This document shows positions 8,900-17,167 of a stretch of DNA of 64,000 nt, in pieces. Source of the stretch: UBA4582 sp047630175 (lineage in GTDB: Bacteria > Pseudomonadota > Gammaproteobacteria > Pseudomonadales > Azotimanducaceae); NCBI GenBank assembly GCA_047630175.1, contig JBLHVI010000004.1, positions 1 to 64,000 on the forward strand, written 5' to 3'. Position 1 is the first letter of the stretch. Every line of letters begins with the position of its first letter. A model generated the notes under the pieces. It was not told the DNA's origin and ran no database searches. It saw only the letters and a program-made list of their open reading frames with translations. The translations under genes were made by a program, and so were the position numbers.

Positions 8900-10342
8900 C
8901 TACGCGTAATAATCTATCAGGCCAACGGCCAATTGTTCGCTTGTCTGAGCAGCAAGCTCAGACGAAACAGCCGCTGCGTCACCCTGCCCACGCGCTTTTT
9001 GTTGCTGTTGCTGTTGTTGCTGAGGTTGATCACTAACTTGACTGTCAACCAACGTAAAGCCAGATTCTTCAAGCATCTCCCGAAGCCGCGGAATAGACTG
9101 CTCAAGCGCGTCCCGCACCTGCACTGCTTGACTGACAAATTGAACACTCGCTTGATCATTATTAAGGTTCACTTTCACCTCAATAGGACCCAGTTCTGGT
9201 GGGTTCATGCGAATAGTCGCGACCCCAATCCGTTGATTGACCATCATCGACACTCGACCCGAGAGACCCTCTTGCCAGCCTGGCTCACCGAGGCGTGTGG
9301 GCAGCGCTAACTCCACCAGTCCCACAGGCGACTTTACGGCGATCGGGTTCGATGACTGACCAAGAGGCGCCAGAGGGCTAGCGTCGTTGACACTCGACGC
9401 TGTTGAACGGGTGTCAGACGACTGCATTTCTGTAAACAGTAGTTTCGCCATTGCAGGCCCATCACTCATTGACAGCTTACCCTCTGCACTGCCTCGAAGA
9501 CTTGGCTCAGCGACTGTACTACGCAGCTGGTCCAATGAGACCGTGCCACCCACCGATCTCTCGGCCTGCTTTGCCAAATCAGCGGTAGCTTCTGCACCGA
9601 CATTAACGTCAGTTGTTATTTTTCCGCCCACCGTGATCGAAGCATCGCCACGTGTCGCGGCAACAGCTGTGATGCCTTGCGACTTTCTATCAATCTGGTT
9701 TTCAAGCGCTACACCACCCCTATTGTCGGTAACGGCTATGTCGCTGCTCTCGGTGTCTGCGTTGCTGAGCTCTACAGCAGCTTGCTTGATCGCTGCGTCG
9801 GCCGACAGCAAGCCAACTGGTAGCTCTGCAGCCAAACCGGGTTGATCCTCGTCTACCGACAAAATCTGCTCACGGCGCATTGAAACTTCCCCTCTCGCCG
9901 ATCTGGCATCGACCACGTTAGCCAAGCCATCGGCAAGCGCTACGACACCTTCCACATCACCCTTCGCAACAACCAAAGCTTGTATCTCAAGATCACCACC
10001 CTCAACCAATATCGCTTGGGTTGATGCTGAGTCATCGACACTCATCGTGTCGGCGGCAGCACTATTGCTAGCGAATAGTTCCGCCTCAAACTCTGCGCTG
10101 GCATCTGAGAACTTGCTTGCGAATTCAGGCTTACTCGCCATCACTGTCGATGCGACGGCAGTATTTTGCCCTTCATCGGTACTTTTATCCGTCGGCGGCA
10201 CCGAACTGCCAGCGGATGCATTTTGCTGCACAGCCTTTGCCGCTTGTGCGTAAGCGTTGTCGCGCGGCGCTGGACCGGGAGAGCCCGGCCGTTTTACGAA
10301 GGACAAGACATCCATAGATACTTTGGTTATTGCCCCTGCCAT
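8900..10342 (-). CDS. fliK: FliK, flagellar hook-length control protein
   Basis: Secreted molecular ruler that measures the hook and triggers the FlhB switch. It has 480 residues. A low-complexity Ala/Ser/Asp-rich N-terminal ruler region is followed by the conserved C-terminal domain (about 365-445: RIGVATIRMNPPELGPIEVK, then LREMLEESGF) and a Gln run near residue 450. It has its own sigma-54 promoter 38 bp upstream. FliK length is of interest because the hook subunit here is oversized. Confidence 0.95.
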   Translation of the reverse strand: MAGAITKVSMDVLSFVKRPGSPGPAPRDNAYAQAAKAVQQNASAGSSVPPTDKSTDEGQNTAVASTVMASKPEFASKFSDASAEFEAELFASNSAAADTMSVDDSASTQAILVEGGDLEIQALVVAKGDVEGVVALADGLANVVDARSARGEVSMRREQILSVDEDQPGLAAELPVGLLSADAAIKQAAVELSNADTESSDIAVTDNRGGVALENQIDRKSQGITAVAATRGDASITVGGKITTDVNVGAEATADLAKQAERSVGGTVSLDQLRSTVAEPSLRGSAEGKLSMSDGPAMAKLLFTEMQSSDTRSTASSVNDASPLAPLGQSSNPIAVKSPVGLVELALPTRLGEPGWQEGLSGRVSMMVNQRIGVATIRMNPPELGPIEVKVNLNNDQASVQFVSQAVQVRDALEQSIPRLREMLEESGFTLVDSQVSDQPQQQQQQQQKARGQGDAAAVSSELAAQTSEQLAVGLIDYYA

Positions 10343-10379
10343 ATTTCATTTCTCAATTGCAATGTTCAAAGAACCATAA

Positions 10380-10395
10380 TGCAAAGCATGTGCCA
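10380..10395 (-). promoter_or_regulatory. sigma-54 promoter of fliK
   Basis: The minus strand reads TGGCACATGCTTTGCA, with GG-N10-GC and a full TTTGCA -12 element. Predicted start is about 10369, only about 27 nt before the fliK ATG. fliK is therefore transcribed separately from the hptB gene that precedes it. Confidence 0.87.
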
Positions 10396-10460
10396 GAACT
10401 CAAGCACTCATCGTACGTGGTAAAATATTGAGCATTAATCGCCGACAAACTGCGCCGAGG

Positions 10461-10817
10461 CTATGATATCAATTCTTGTTGGATCAATTTTAGTAACTGT
10501 GCATATTCTCGCTGCATCTCAGCCAACAAAGTCTGCGCCAAACCCCAGTCAATTGATCTTGTCTGTTGCTCAAGATTGCTCGCCATACTAGATAAGCGCA
10601 CCGCACCGATATTGCCACAGCTACCCTTAAGACTATGCGCTGCCTCGCACAGTGCCTTAATATCTGTGGCTGATATAGCGGTATCGAGACTCTCCAAGCG
10701 ATCCACCGCATCACTCAAAAATGTTTCCAATAGCAGCCCAAAGTCCTCTTCCATAATTTCCTTGAGCTCGACCCACATGTGCTCGTCAAGAACAGGAAGT
10801 TCCGTTGAATTACTCAT
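10461..10817 (-). CDS. Histidine phosphotransfer protein, HptB-like
   Basis: Single-domain Hpt protein of about 118 residues that relays phosphate from hybrid kinases to the adjacent response regulator. The phosphorylatable His lies in AHSLKGSCGNIGA. The start is ATG 10817 with GGAGG six bases upstream, overlapping the end of the upstream gene's region; a GTG two codons earlier is less likely. In Pseudomonas the HptB-HsbR-HsbA trio controls FlgM/sigma-28 and the RsmA pathway. The gene order here is the same, which suggests the same job. Confidence 0.9.
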   Translation of the reverse strand: MSNSTELPVLDEHMWVELKEIMEEDFGLLLETFLSDAVDRLESLDTAISATDIKALCEAAHSLKGSCGNIGAVRLSSMASNLEQQTRSIDWGLAQTLLAEMQREYAQLLKLIQQELIS

Positions 10818-10829
10818 TATCACCTCCGG

Positions 10830-12527
10830 CTAAATTTCGCGCTGCCATTCGAACAGCGCCTCGATTTGGTTACCACAACCCTGATGCCGTACATAGCGGC
10901 ACAATGAAGCCACCACTGGCAGGCCGCGCCCGTGTAGATTTCCATTTGCAGCCTTGACGATACCATCACCATCAAAGTCGAACCCGGTACCGCTGTCGAC
11001 TACCCGAATCAGTAACGCGCCACCTTCTGCCGTCGGTGTGTGCTCAAAACCAAATTCCACAAAACCTTCAGTCAAGTTATCCAAGCCGTCTTGACGCTGC
11101 TGGTAGTATTTTTCGAACCCAGCTGGATCTACTTTCAACGCCGAACTGAGGCGCATCACGCCATGCTCCAACGCATTAGAAAACATCTCAGCTAGCAGCG
11201 TATACAAAGTACCACTGTGAGGCCGCAGACCAGGCACCTCTAACAATTGATGTAAAAGTAAGGGTAAAGGGTTGAAGTCACGTAAGGTTGACGGCCCTAC
11301 CTTATAACTCATGCTCCAGTCCGTGGGGCCAGAGACAGCGCCCATCTGAACCACCATTTGTTGCTCGCGGATTTCCGAGTCGTCAACCATTAGCACTTCA
11401 ATCATGGTGATATCATCATCACGCGCACTGTTTTTTATGTGCTCACTGACATCATCTTTAATCTCGTCAAACAGTAAATTGTGATCCTCAGCACGATCAA
11501 ACAACGCCTCAAGGCGCTCTTCACCGTACATTTCATCGAGGTCGTTACGCGCTTCATGAATGCCGTCAGACCATAAATAGAATCGATCGCCCGGCTCCAT
11601 ACTGTACTGATAACAATTGTCGTCAAAGGTGCGATGATCAACCACGCCGACTGGCAAATGATTTGATGAAAGAACAATTTTCTCACCACTCTGACGCAGT
11701 AAGTAGCAACTTGGCAAACCACCCAGCCAAACAGATATTGTGCGCTTCCAGAAATTAATATCGATCATACCGACGCAACAAAACACACCTACCGGCAATA
11801 TGCTCTTCAATTTCATATTAATTTCGCGCAGGATATCGGTCATCCCAAAACCCTTGACGGTCATTCCATAAAATATCTCTGCTAATGGCATAGCGCCAAT
11901 AGCAGCGGGTAAACCGTGACCGGTAAAGTCACCCAGAAGAATATGCATGCCGCCTGATGGTTTATAGGCAGCCAGCAACACATCGCCGTTAAACACAGCC
12001 AGCGGCGACAAAAGATGTTTGATAATAGGGGAATCCAGACACCCACTATGCGCAACGTTATCAAACACGGCCTTCGCTACTCGCTGTTCCTGCAGCATGT
12101 AGGTATTGTTCTCGGCTATCTGGTCGCGCTGATTTTGCAGCGTTTCGTGCATCTGCCGCATTCGCTGAAACGCGTTGATCTTGGCTTCAAGGATAACTCG
12201 GTTATACGGCTTGCTGAGAAAGTCATCACCTCCAGCATCAAGGCATTTAGCCAGGCTTGGCGCGTCTCTCAGGGACGTCAGGAAAATGATGGGAATCAAG
12301 TCTTCGCCTGCCAAACACTTGATCAGTCGGGCCGCTTCGAACCCATCCATCTCAGGCATTAAGGCATCGAGCAATACCATGTGCGGCTTCTCAGCTTCAA
12401 ACTGATCAACCGCCTCTCGGCCATTGGCAGCTTGTACAACAAGATGCCCCTGCCTACGCAGGATTGTCGACAGTATCAACCGGTCGGAATCATTATCATC
12501 GGCAACGAGCACTTTGATCTGGTCCAT
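10830..12527 (-). CDS. HsbR-like response regulator with PP2C phosphatase and anti-sigma kinase domains
   Basis: Partner-switching regulator of 565 residues. Residues 1-120 form a receiver domain (VLVADDNDSD, acceptor Asp in LLDALMPEMDG, Lys in SKPYN). Residues about 150-390 form a SpoIIE/PP2C phosphatase (LLGDFTGHGLPAAIGA and WSDGIHEARND). Residues about 410-565 form a GHKL anti-sigma-type kinase (EMFSNALEHG, VVDSGTGFDFD, GRGLPVV). By analogy with Pseudomonas HsbR it phosphorylates or dephosphorylates the STAS protein encoded just upstream. Confidence 0.9.
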   Translation of the reverse strand: MDQIKVLVADDNDSDRLILSTILRRQGHLVVQAANGREAVDQFEAEKPHMVLLDALMPEMDGFEAARLIKCLAGEDLIPIIFLTSLRDAPSLAKCLDAGGDDFLSKPYNRVILEAKINAFQRMRQMHETLQNQRDQIAENNTYMLQEQRVAKAVFDNVAHSGCLDSPIIKHLLSPLAVFNGDVLLAAYKPSGGMHILLGDFTGHGLPAAIGAMPLAEIFYGMTVKGFGMTDILREINMKLKSILPVGVFCCVGMIDINFWKRTISVWLGGLPSCYLLRQSGEKIVLSSNHLPVGVVDHRTFDDNCYQYSMEPGDRFYLWSDGIHEARNDLDEMYGEERLEALFDRAEDHNLLFDEIKDDVSEHIKNSARDDDITMIEVLMVDDSEIREQQMVVQMGAVSGPTDWSMSYKVGPSTLRDFNPLPLLLHQLLEVPGLRPHSGTLYTLLAEMFSNALEHGVMRLSSALKVDPAGFEKYYQQRQDGLDNLTEGFVEFGFEHTPTAEGGALLIRVVDSGTGFDFDGDGIVKAANGNLHGRGLPVVASLCRYVRHQGCGNQIEALFEWQREI

Positions 12528-12562
12528 ATTTTTATCGACTCTGAATCAGAGTAAGGCTCGAT

Positions 12563-12868
12563 TCAATCAATAGCAAAGAGCTGCTCAAAATTAGAGATAG
12601 TCAAAATTTTACGTACGTCGGTATTGCAATTGACGATCTTGATCTTGGCCGAATCGCCACCCGCGTGGTCCCGTAAAAGCAGCAACATCCCAAGAGCAGA
12701 GCTGTCCAAGTAGCTTGTCTGTTTCATATCGACGCAGTACTCGTCTGGCTCAGCGTCGGTTTTTTCGTATGACTCACGAAAGTCTTGGTGCGCGCTAAAG
12801 TCGAATCGCCCTTCGATATTAATTGTCAAAGAACGCCCATCTTGTGATGCAGAAGCCCAAATCGACAT
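12563..12868 (-). CDS. STAS-domain anti-anti-sigma factor, HsbA-like
   Basis: 101-residue STAS protein with the phospho-acceptor segment SYLDSSALGMLLLL. It starts the hsbA-hsbR-hptB set, 35 bp upstream of hsbR. In Pseudomonas, HsbA binds FlgM when unphosphorylated and a diguanylate cyclase when phosphorylated, linking flagella and c-di-GMP. A similar role is inferred from synteny and domain content. No clear sigma-54 or sigma-28 promoter is visible upstream. Confidence 0.88.
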   Translation of the reverse strand: MSIWASASQDGRSLTINIEGRFDFSAHQDFRESYEKTDAEPDEYCVDMKQTSYLDSSALGMLLLLRDHAGGDSAKIKIVNCNTDVRKILTISNFEQLFAID

Positions 12869-13370
12869 CTTAATCCCTCATCCATTAGTGACTGATATTC
12901 GGCCATATTGATTACCGTTGTTAACAGCATAGTCGAGAATTGAGTTTAGCCAAGCTCCTCTGGCCATCGCAGGCAATACTATTTTTGCCTGCGATTTAAC
13001 AACGGCAACTAGTTATTGACTGCTTTGACGACTGCGCATTGCCTTAGGTACCTGCAGTGACCGGGCAAAAATCTTTGATAGCCGTGACATTTGATCGACC
13101 GCGCCCAAACATCATGCTCTGTGACTGCGTTAAACAGCATATTACCGGCCGACTGATGCCGATCAACTCGCTTACCAACGTATTTGCCATTGGTTTTAGC
13201 CATCGGCAGGTGCTGATGGAATGGCGCTATACACGCATGACTCAACAGGGTGGGCCTAATGTGGGTAGCCGGGCTCTTTCGTGCGCAGGCCATGTAACCA
13301 TAAACGCAGGCAACCCAACGATGGTCAGAAAAGATCAAACATGTCGGGGATCATTCCGCGCATCACGGGT
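12869..13370. other. degenerate stretch between hsbA and the cheA remnant
   Basis: About 500 bp where the rest of a chemotaxis operon may once have lain. It contains the 11-bp inverted repeat at 12966-12995. Two overlapping frames of about 105-109 codons on opposite strands (13009-13338 minus, 13057-13374 plus) have no recognisable motif, no ribosome-binding site and unusual composition. No intact gene can be supported. Confidence 0.5.
12966..12995. terminator. perfect 11-bp inverted repeat, probable terminator
   Basis: ATCGCAGGCAA and TTGCCTGCGAT form a perfect 11-bp stem with an 8-base AT-rich loop. It lies between the decayed chemotaxis genes and hsbA, as expected for the old terminator of the chemotaxis operon. 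T runs on either side are weak. Confidence 0.5.
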
Positions 13371-13449
13371 CTGACGTCATCAAGTCCTACCCCATTGAAT
13401 CAAGGCCGCCGATACTCGCTTCCAAACATACTTGGAAAACGCTCATCAT
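13371..13449 (-). pseudogene. remnant of the N-terminus of CheA
   Basis: Starting at ATG 13449 the minus strand encodes MSVFQVCLEASIGGLDSMG, then a TAG stop, then DLM. This resembles the Hpt-domain start of CheA (F-x-V-F-F-E-E-S-F-E-G-L-D-x-M-E). Only about 25 codons are recognisable and the kinase body is gone. Its place directly after a broken cheY fits the common STAS-cheY-cheA order. The assignment rests on a short match plus synteny. Confidence 0.55.
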
Positions 13450-13489
13450 GCTGTCTACGTATTGCTGCTCTCCGTATTGTCTCAGCAGC

Positions 13490-13913
13490 TTAAGCCAATA
13501 ACTTTTTGCCTAGCAGGCTTTGGCGAGAAGCCTTTGGCGCGCACTTTCCAACCGCGTGTAAGCTCAACAATTTTTTGATAGTGTTCAGCAGCCGATCTGG
13601 TTTAAACGGTTTTACAATCCAGCCCGTCGCGCCAGCATTTTTGCCTTCGGTTTTCTTATTCAGGCCGGATTCTGTGGTCAGCATCAAGATGGGCGTCTAG
13701 TTATAATTGGCCAACGAGCGCAGCGCCTTGGTCATGGCTATACCATCCATGTTTGGCATATCAACATCAGACAGTACCAAGTCGCCTTTATGCTGTCTGG
13801 CCTGTTTCAAGCCTTCCACCCCATCGCAGGCTTCCACAACATCAAAGCCAGCGCTTTTCAGTGTCGACGTTATCACTCGCCGCATTAACGCTGAGTCATC
13901 GACCGCGAAACAT
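13490..13913 (-). pseudogene. cheY-like response regulator, inactivated
   Basis: The two halves are unmistakably CheY. The first reads AVDDSALMRRVITSTLKSAG with acceptor Asp in LSDVDMPNMDGIAMTKALR. The second is LMLTTESG, then GATGWIVKPFKPDRLL. They are joined in one frame but interrupted by a TAG codon at 13697-13699 directly before TPIL. The N-terminus is also broken: ATG 13913 (MF) is one base out of frame with AVDDS. Two independent lesions show it is dead. Downstream of it is a cheA remnant, upstream a broken STAS gene. Confidence 0.88.
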
Positions 13914-13921
13914 CCTACTCA

Positions 13922-14228
13922 TCAAGCTGCTCCCACTGATGAATCCGCTAAACCAACATCCTCACTAAGCCGTGATAGATCGAACATACGAGTAATCGTC
14001 GAGGAAGACGCCTGCCAAATAGCATCAAGGTGCGTCGCCCTAGTTTGCTTGTAGAATGCTAGCAGTACTTGGCAATCGGTTGTATCCAGTCAGGTAACAG
14101 CGTCGCCATGGGATACAACGCGGTTGGCATGGAATATGGCATCTTCGAGTTGCTGCTGCACATTATCAACAGCCATGTCGTCGAGTCAGTCTAGAGGCGC
14201 TGTTTGCAGCTCTTCTGAGATAACCACC
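13922..14228 (-). pseudogene. STAS-domain protein of a chemotaxis operon, inactivated
   Basis: The minus strand carries a STAS-like frame with two internal TGA stops. The part LDTTDCQVLLAFYKQTR followed by IWQASSSTITRMFDLSRL matches the usual VDTAGLQLLLAF and W-x-x-x-S pattern of the small STAS proteins that precede cheY-cheA in secondary chemosensory operons. Its stop lies just before the broken cheY. Upstream sequence to 14334 is also degenerate. Confidence 0.7.
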
Positions 14229-14334
14229 TCTGATGCTGATAACTCGCCGAGTTAGCCTCGGTACTTGTGGTCAATATTAGGTATTTTAGGCCTTGCTATT
14301 GGCAGTCATCGTTTAAAGCCGAACCCGCATTGCA

Positions 14335-14757
14335 CTAAAACTGTGGACGGTCACGTCGGCTCAACTCGTCTATCTCTACTTGTTCCATCTTGTCGCGTTT
14401 TGCGTCTCGCTCTGCATCGCGCTTGGCCGACAAAGTTTCAATAGATTTTCGTTTTACTCTTGAGCTAAGCCATTGCGCTTCATCATTACTCAGGCGATTC
14501 AATGTCTTTGCCACCTCAGCTTCCTGGCTGTCGATTGCAACACTGAGTTGAGAAAGGAAGTTCCGCGTTGATTGGAACTGCTGGGGGCGATAAGTGGTGG
14601 TTTCTGCTTCTTGGTGATACTCCGCCCGGAAAGCTCTGAGCTCCTCGAGTTTCGACTGATTGAACTCCCAGACTTCCTTCGCTTGGATGTATACCTGGGC
14701 GGCATCGGTTTCTTTCACCTCAGCGATTTTCAAGATGCCTTGAAATCTGTTTTCCAT
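14335..14757 (-). CDS. fliJ: FliJ, flagellar export chaperone/ATPase stalk
   Basis: 140-residue, charged, largely helical protein with predicted coiled coils throughout. It sits in the centre of the FliI hexamer and helps recycle chaperones. It is recognisable from the N-terminal MENRFQGILKIAEVKETDAA pattern, its length and its position after fliI. It is the last gene of fliEFGHIJ. Confidence 0.93.
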   Translation of the reverse strand: MENRFQGILKIAEVKETDAAQVYIQAKEVWEFNQSKLEELRAFRAEYHQEAETTTYRPQQFQSTRNFLSQLSVAIDSQEAEVAKTLNRLSNDEAQWLSSRVKRKSIETLSAKRDAERDAKRDKMEQVEIDELSRRDRPQF

Positions 14758-14798
14758 ACTGCGACTACCTGAATGTTGTCAAACACCTGAGAGGAAAA

Positions 14799-16106
14799 CT
14801 AGAAAAGTTTTTCCAGCTTCCTAACACACTCATTTAATAGTAGCTTCTCATTCATACCTTGCTTGAGAAATTCTCGCATTTGAGGATATTTTTCAACGGC
14901 ATAATCCAATTCTTGGTCCTTGCCCGCGGTGTAGGCACCAACCGTGATCAGATCTGCGTTGCGACTGTAAGTCGCATACACCTGCCGGAAACGCTGTGCA
15001 GCGCGGTAATGCTCAGTCTTAACGATGTTCGGCATGGTGCGACTGACCGAAGCCTCAATATCGACAGCCGGATACTGACCTGATTCAGCCAACCTACGCG
15101 ACAGCACCACATGACCGTCGAGTATCGCCCGCGCCGAGTCAGCAACGGGGTCTTGCAGGTCATCGCCTTCCGTCAATACCGTATAAAAGGCGGTCACAGA
15201 GCCCCCCGCTTCACGACCATTACCTGCCCGCTCAACAAGATCTGGGATTTTGGCAAATACAGATGGCGGATAACCCTTGGTTGACGGCGGCTCACCCACG
15301 GCCAGCGCAATCTGGCGTTGCGCCTGAGCAAAGCGAGTGAGGGAATCCATCAGTAGCAAAACATGCTGGTTCTGGTCGCGAAAATACTCCGCCATTCGCG
15401 TTGCTAGGGTTGCTGCCCGAATTTTCATCGTTGGCGAGTCGTCTGCCGGCGAAGCTATCACCACAGACCTCGCTAGTCCCTTCGCGTCGAGGATATTTTC
15501 AATGAATTCTTTAACCTCGCGGCCTCGCTCTCCCACAAGCCCAACAATAATGACATCCGCTTCGGTAAACCGCGTCATCATCCCTAGCAACACGCTCTTG
15601 CCAACGCCGCTTCCGGCGAACAGCCCAAGGCGCTGACCACGACCCACCGTCATCAAAGAATTAATGGAGACGATACCGACATCAAGAATATCTTTGATAG
15701 GCTGGCGATGCAGGGGATTGATAGTCTCGGGCTGGAGCGAGACATGCGCCTCTGCGTTAATGTCGCCCTTACCATCTAGCGGTAAACCATTCGCATCAAT
15801 CACCCGTCCAAGATAGGCCTTGCCCACCCCAATCTGCTTGTCTGGCAAAGGAACAACCTCAGCACCAGCACGCAGGCGACCCATGGGCCCAACAGGCATC
15901 ATAAAGATACGCTCACCTTCAAAACCAACGACCTCGGCCTCAGTAAACTGGCCGTCGGTATTGATCTGGCAAATGCCACCAAGATTCGTTTTACAACCGG
16001 CGGCTTCCAACATCATACCGGTCACCCGTACAAGACGACCGCGCGCCATTGGCGCAGGGTCGTAATCCACTAGGTTGGCTTGAAAGCCCTTAATCTTGTC
16101 AAGCAT
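14799..16106 (-). CDS. fliI: FliI, flagellum-specific export ATPase
   Basis: Hexameric ATPase of the flagellar export apparatus, 435 residues. Walker A is GLFAGSGVGKSVLLG; the ATP-synthase-beta-like block SLTRFAQAQRQIALAVGEPP and the signature PSVFAKIPDLVERAG are intact. The frame extends to 16154, but ATG 16106 (MLDKIKGFQANL) gives the family N-terminus and overlaps the fliH stop by 8 bp, which indicates translational coupling. Confidence 0.97.
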   Translation of the reverse strand: MLDKIKGFQANLVDYDPAPMARGRLVRVTGMMLEAAGCKTNLGGICQINTDGQFTEAEVVGFEGERIFMMPVGPMGRLRAGAEVVPLPDKQIGVGKAYLGRVIDANGLPLDGKGDINAEAHVSLQPETINPLHRQPIKDILDVGIVSINSLMTVGRGQRLGLFAGSGVGKSVLLGMMTRFTEADVIIVGLVGERGREVKEFIENILDAKGLARSVVIASPADDSPTMKIRAATLATRMAEYFRDQNQHVLLLMDSLTRFAQAQRQIALAVGEPPSTKGYPPSVFAKIPDLVERAGNGREAGGSVTAFYTVLTEGDDLQDPVADSARAILDGHVVLSRRLAESGQYPAVDIEASVSRTMPNIVKTEHYRAAQRFRQVYATYSRNADLITVGAYTAGKDQELDYAVEKYPQMREFLKQGMNEKLLLNECVRKLEKLF

Positions 16107-17112
16107 CAAAAAGAGTCTCACTCGCCTGCTGCAGATCAGACTCGGAGATCTCATCGATCACCGCATCTGCACCGGGTTCGTCCTTAAAGGCCAAACTTAA
16201 ACAGCGTCGTAAATTGCGCGACAGGCTATTATCAATATTGGTCTGTACTGAATGGATCCGACAACTGCCCACAGCCAACTGCGCGTCTTCTAGCAATTCA
16301 ACGGGCTGGTCTTCGAGCGCCAGTCGGTCGCGTACGAAGGCCACAACCTCAGGGTGCACACTGATTTGCAATCGACTTGAACCGTGCGGCATAGCTTGCA
16401 GGCCCGCAGAAACAATCCTGCGTACCTGCTCAGGATGTTGCTTTAGTTCTCCAAGAATAACCGCTTCGCTGATCTGAGTAACTAATGGCACGAGCATCTC
16501 CTCCATCTGCGTTCGCAACGCTGCCAGCGGTGCGTCAAAACCCGCCACTAGACCCTTGACGACCTCACGCTGACTCGTTACCTCTTTTTCAAATGCGGCC
16601 CGCGCTGCGGCCTCACCGGCTGCTTTACCTGCAAGTTCGCCCGCCTCATAGCCTGCTTTTTGACCCTCACTGAAGCCGTCTTTTTGGCCTTGCTCAACGC
16701 CTGCCAAATAGCCCTGGGTCGCGGTTGCCGCAGGTTCATGGTCAGCGTTCGGCATATCCTCAGAAGGCTGCTCCACCGGCGAAGCTGTCGCAGCACTAGA
16801 CGCAGGCGTGGACGAATTTTTCACCTCGTCTGCGGCCGAAGGCTGAGGCGGGCGGCGCTGTTTTGCGCGATCAATCATGTCAGCGGTAATGACTTGCTGT
16901 TTTTTTCCAGTGCGGGGCGAGCGCGCTGCCCCGACGCCAGCAGGCGCAGTCTCATGACCGAACGCAGCAGCGCGTATTGGCGTGCCTGCCCGCCCCGACG
17001 CCAACTTAAATACCTTGTCAGACGTGATTTCAGGCAGTTGCCAGACCTTCGCCTGGCTGACCTGAGCAGCGGGAATGCGGCTGCCGCGTATCGGTCCATT
17101 ACCTTTCGCCAT
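16099..17112 (-). CDS. fliH: FliH, negative regulator of FliI, with long N-terminal extension
   Basis: Dimeric stator-like protein that links FliI to the C-ring. It has 337 residues, about 100 more than the enterobacterial protein. Residues 1-130 are a basic/Pro/Ala-rich, probably disordered extension. Residues about 133-175 carry the typical glycine-spaced helix (EGQKAGYEAGELAGKAAGEA), and the C-terminal half matches FliH (HPEVVAFVRDRL, CRIHSVQTNIDNSLSRNLRR). Confidence 0.92.
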   Translation of the reverse strand: MAKGNGPIRGSRIPAAQVSQAKVWQLPEITSDKVFKLASGRAGTPIRAAAFGHETAPAGVGAARSPRTGKKQQVITADMIDRAKQRRPPQPSAADEVKNSSTPASSAATASPVEQPSEDMPNADHEPAATATQGYLAGVEQGQKDGFSEGQKAGYEAGELAGKAAGEAAARAAFEKEVTSQREVVKGLVAGFDAPLAALRTQMEEMLVPLVTQISEAVILGELKQHPEQVRRIVSAGLQAMPHGSSRLQISVHPEVVAFVRDRLALEDQPVELLEDAQLAVGSCRIHSVQTNIDNSLSRNLRRCLSLAFKDEPGADAVIDEISESDLQQASETLFDA

Positions 17113-17167
17113 AACTACCTCCGTGACCCATCACTGCGGGTCAGTACTAAACCCTAAGGGGCATTGC

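Noticed and set aside
8917..9310. Frames of 80 and 125 codons overlapping the fliK 3' end
   Set aside because: They are out-of-frame readings of the Gln-rich FliK segment.
13009..13374. Overlapping frames of 109 codons (minus) and 105 codons (plus)
   Set aside because: Unusual composition, no family resemblance, and a location in degenerate sequence. They may be relics of something, but no identity can be defended.
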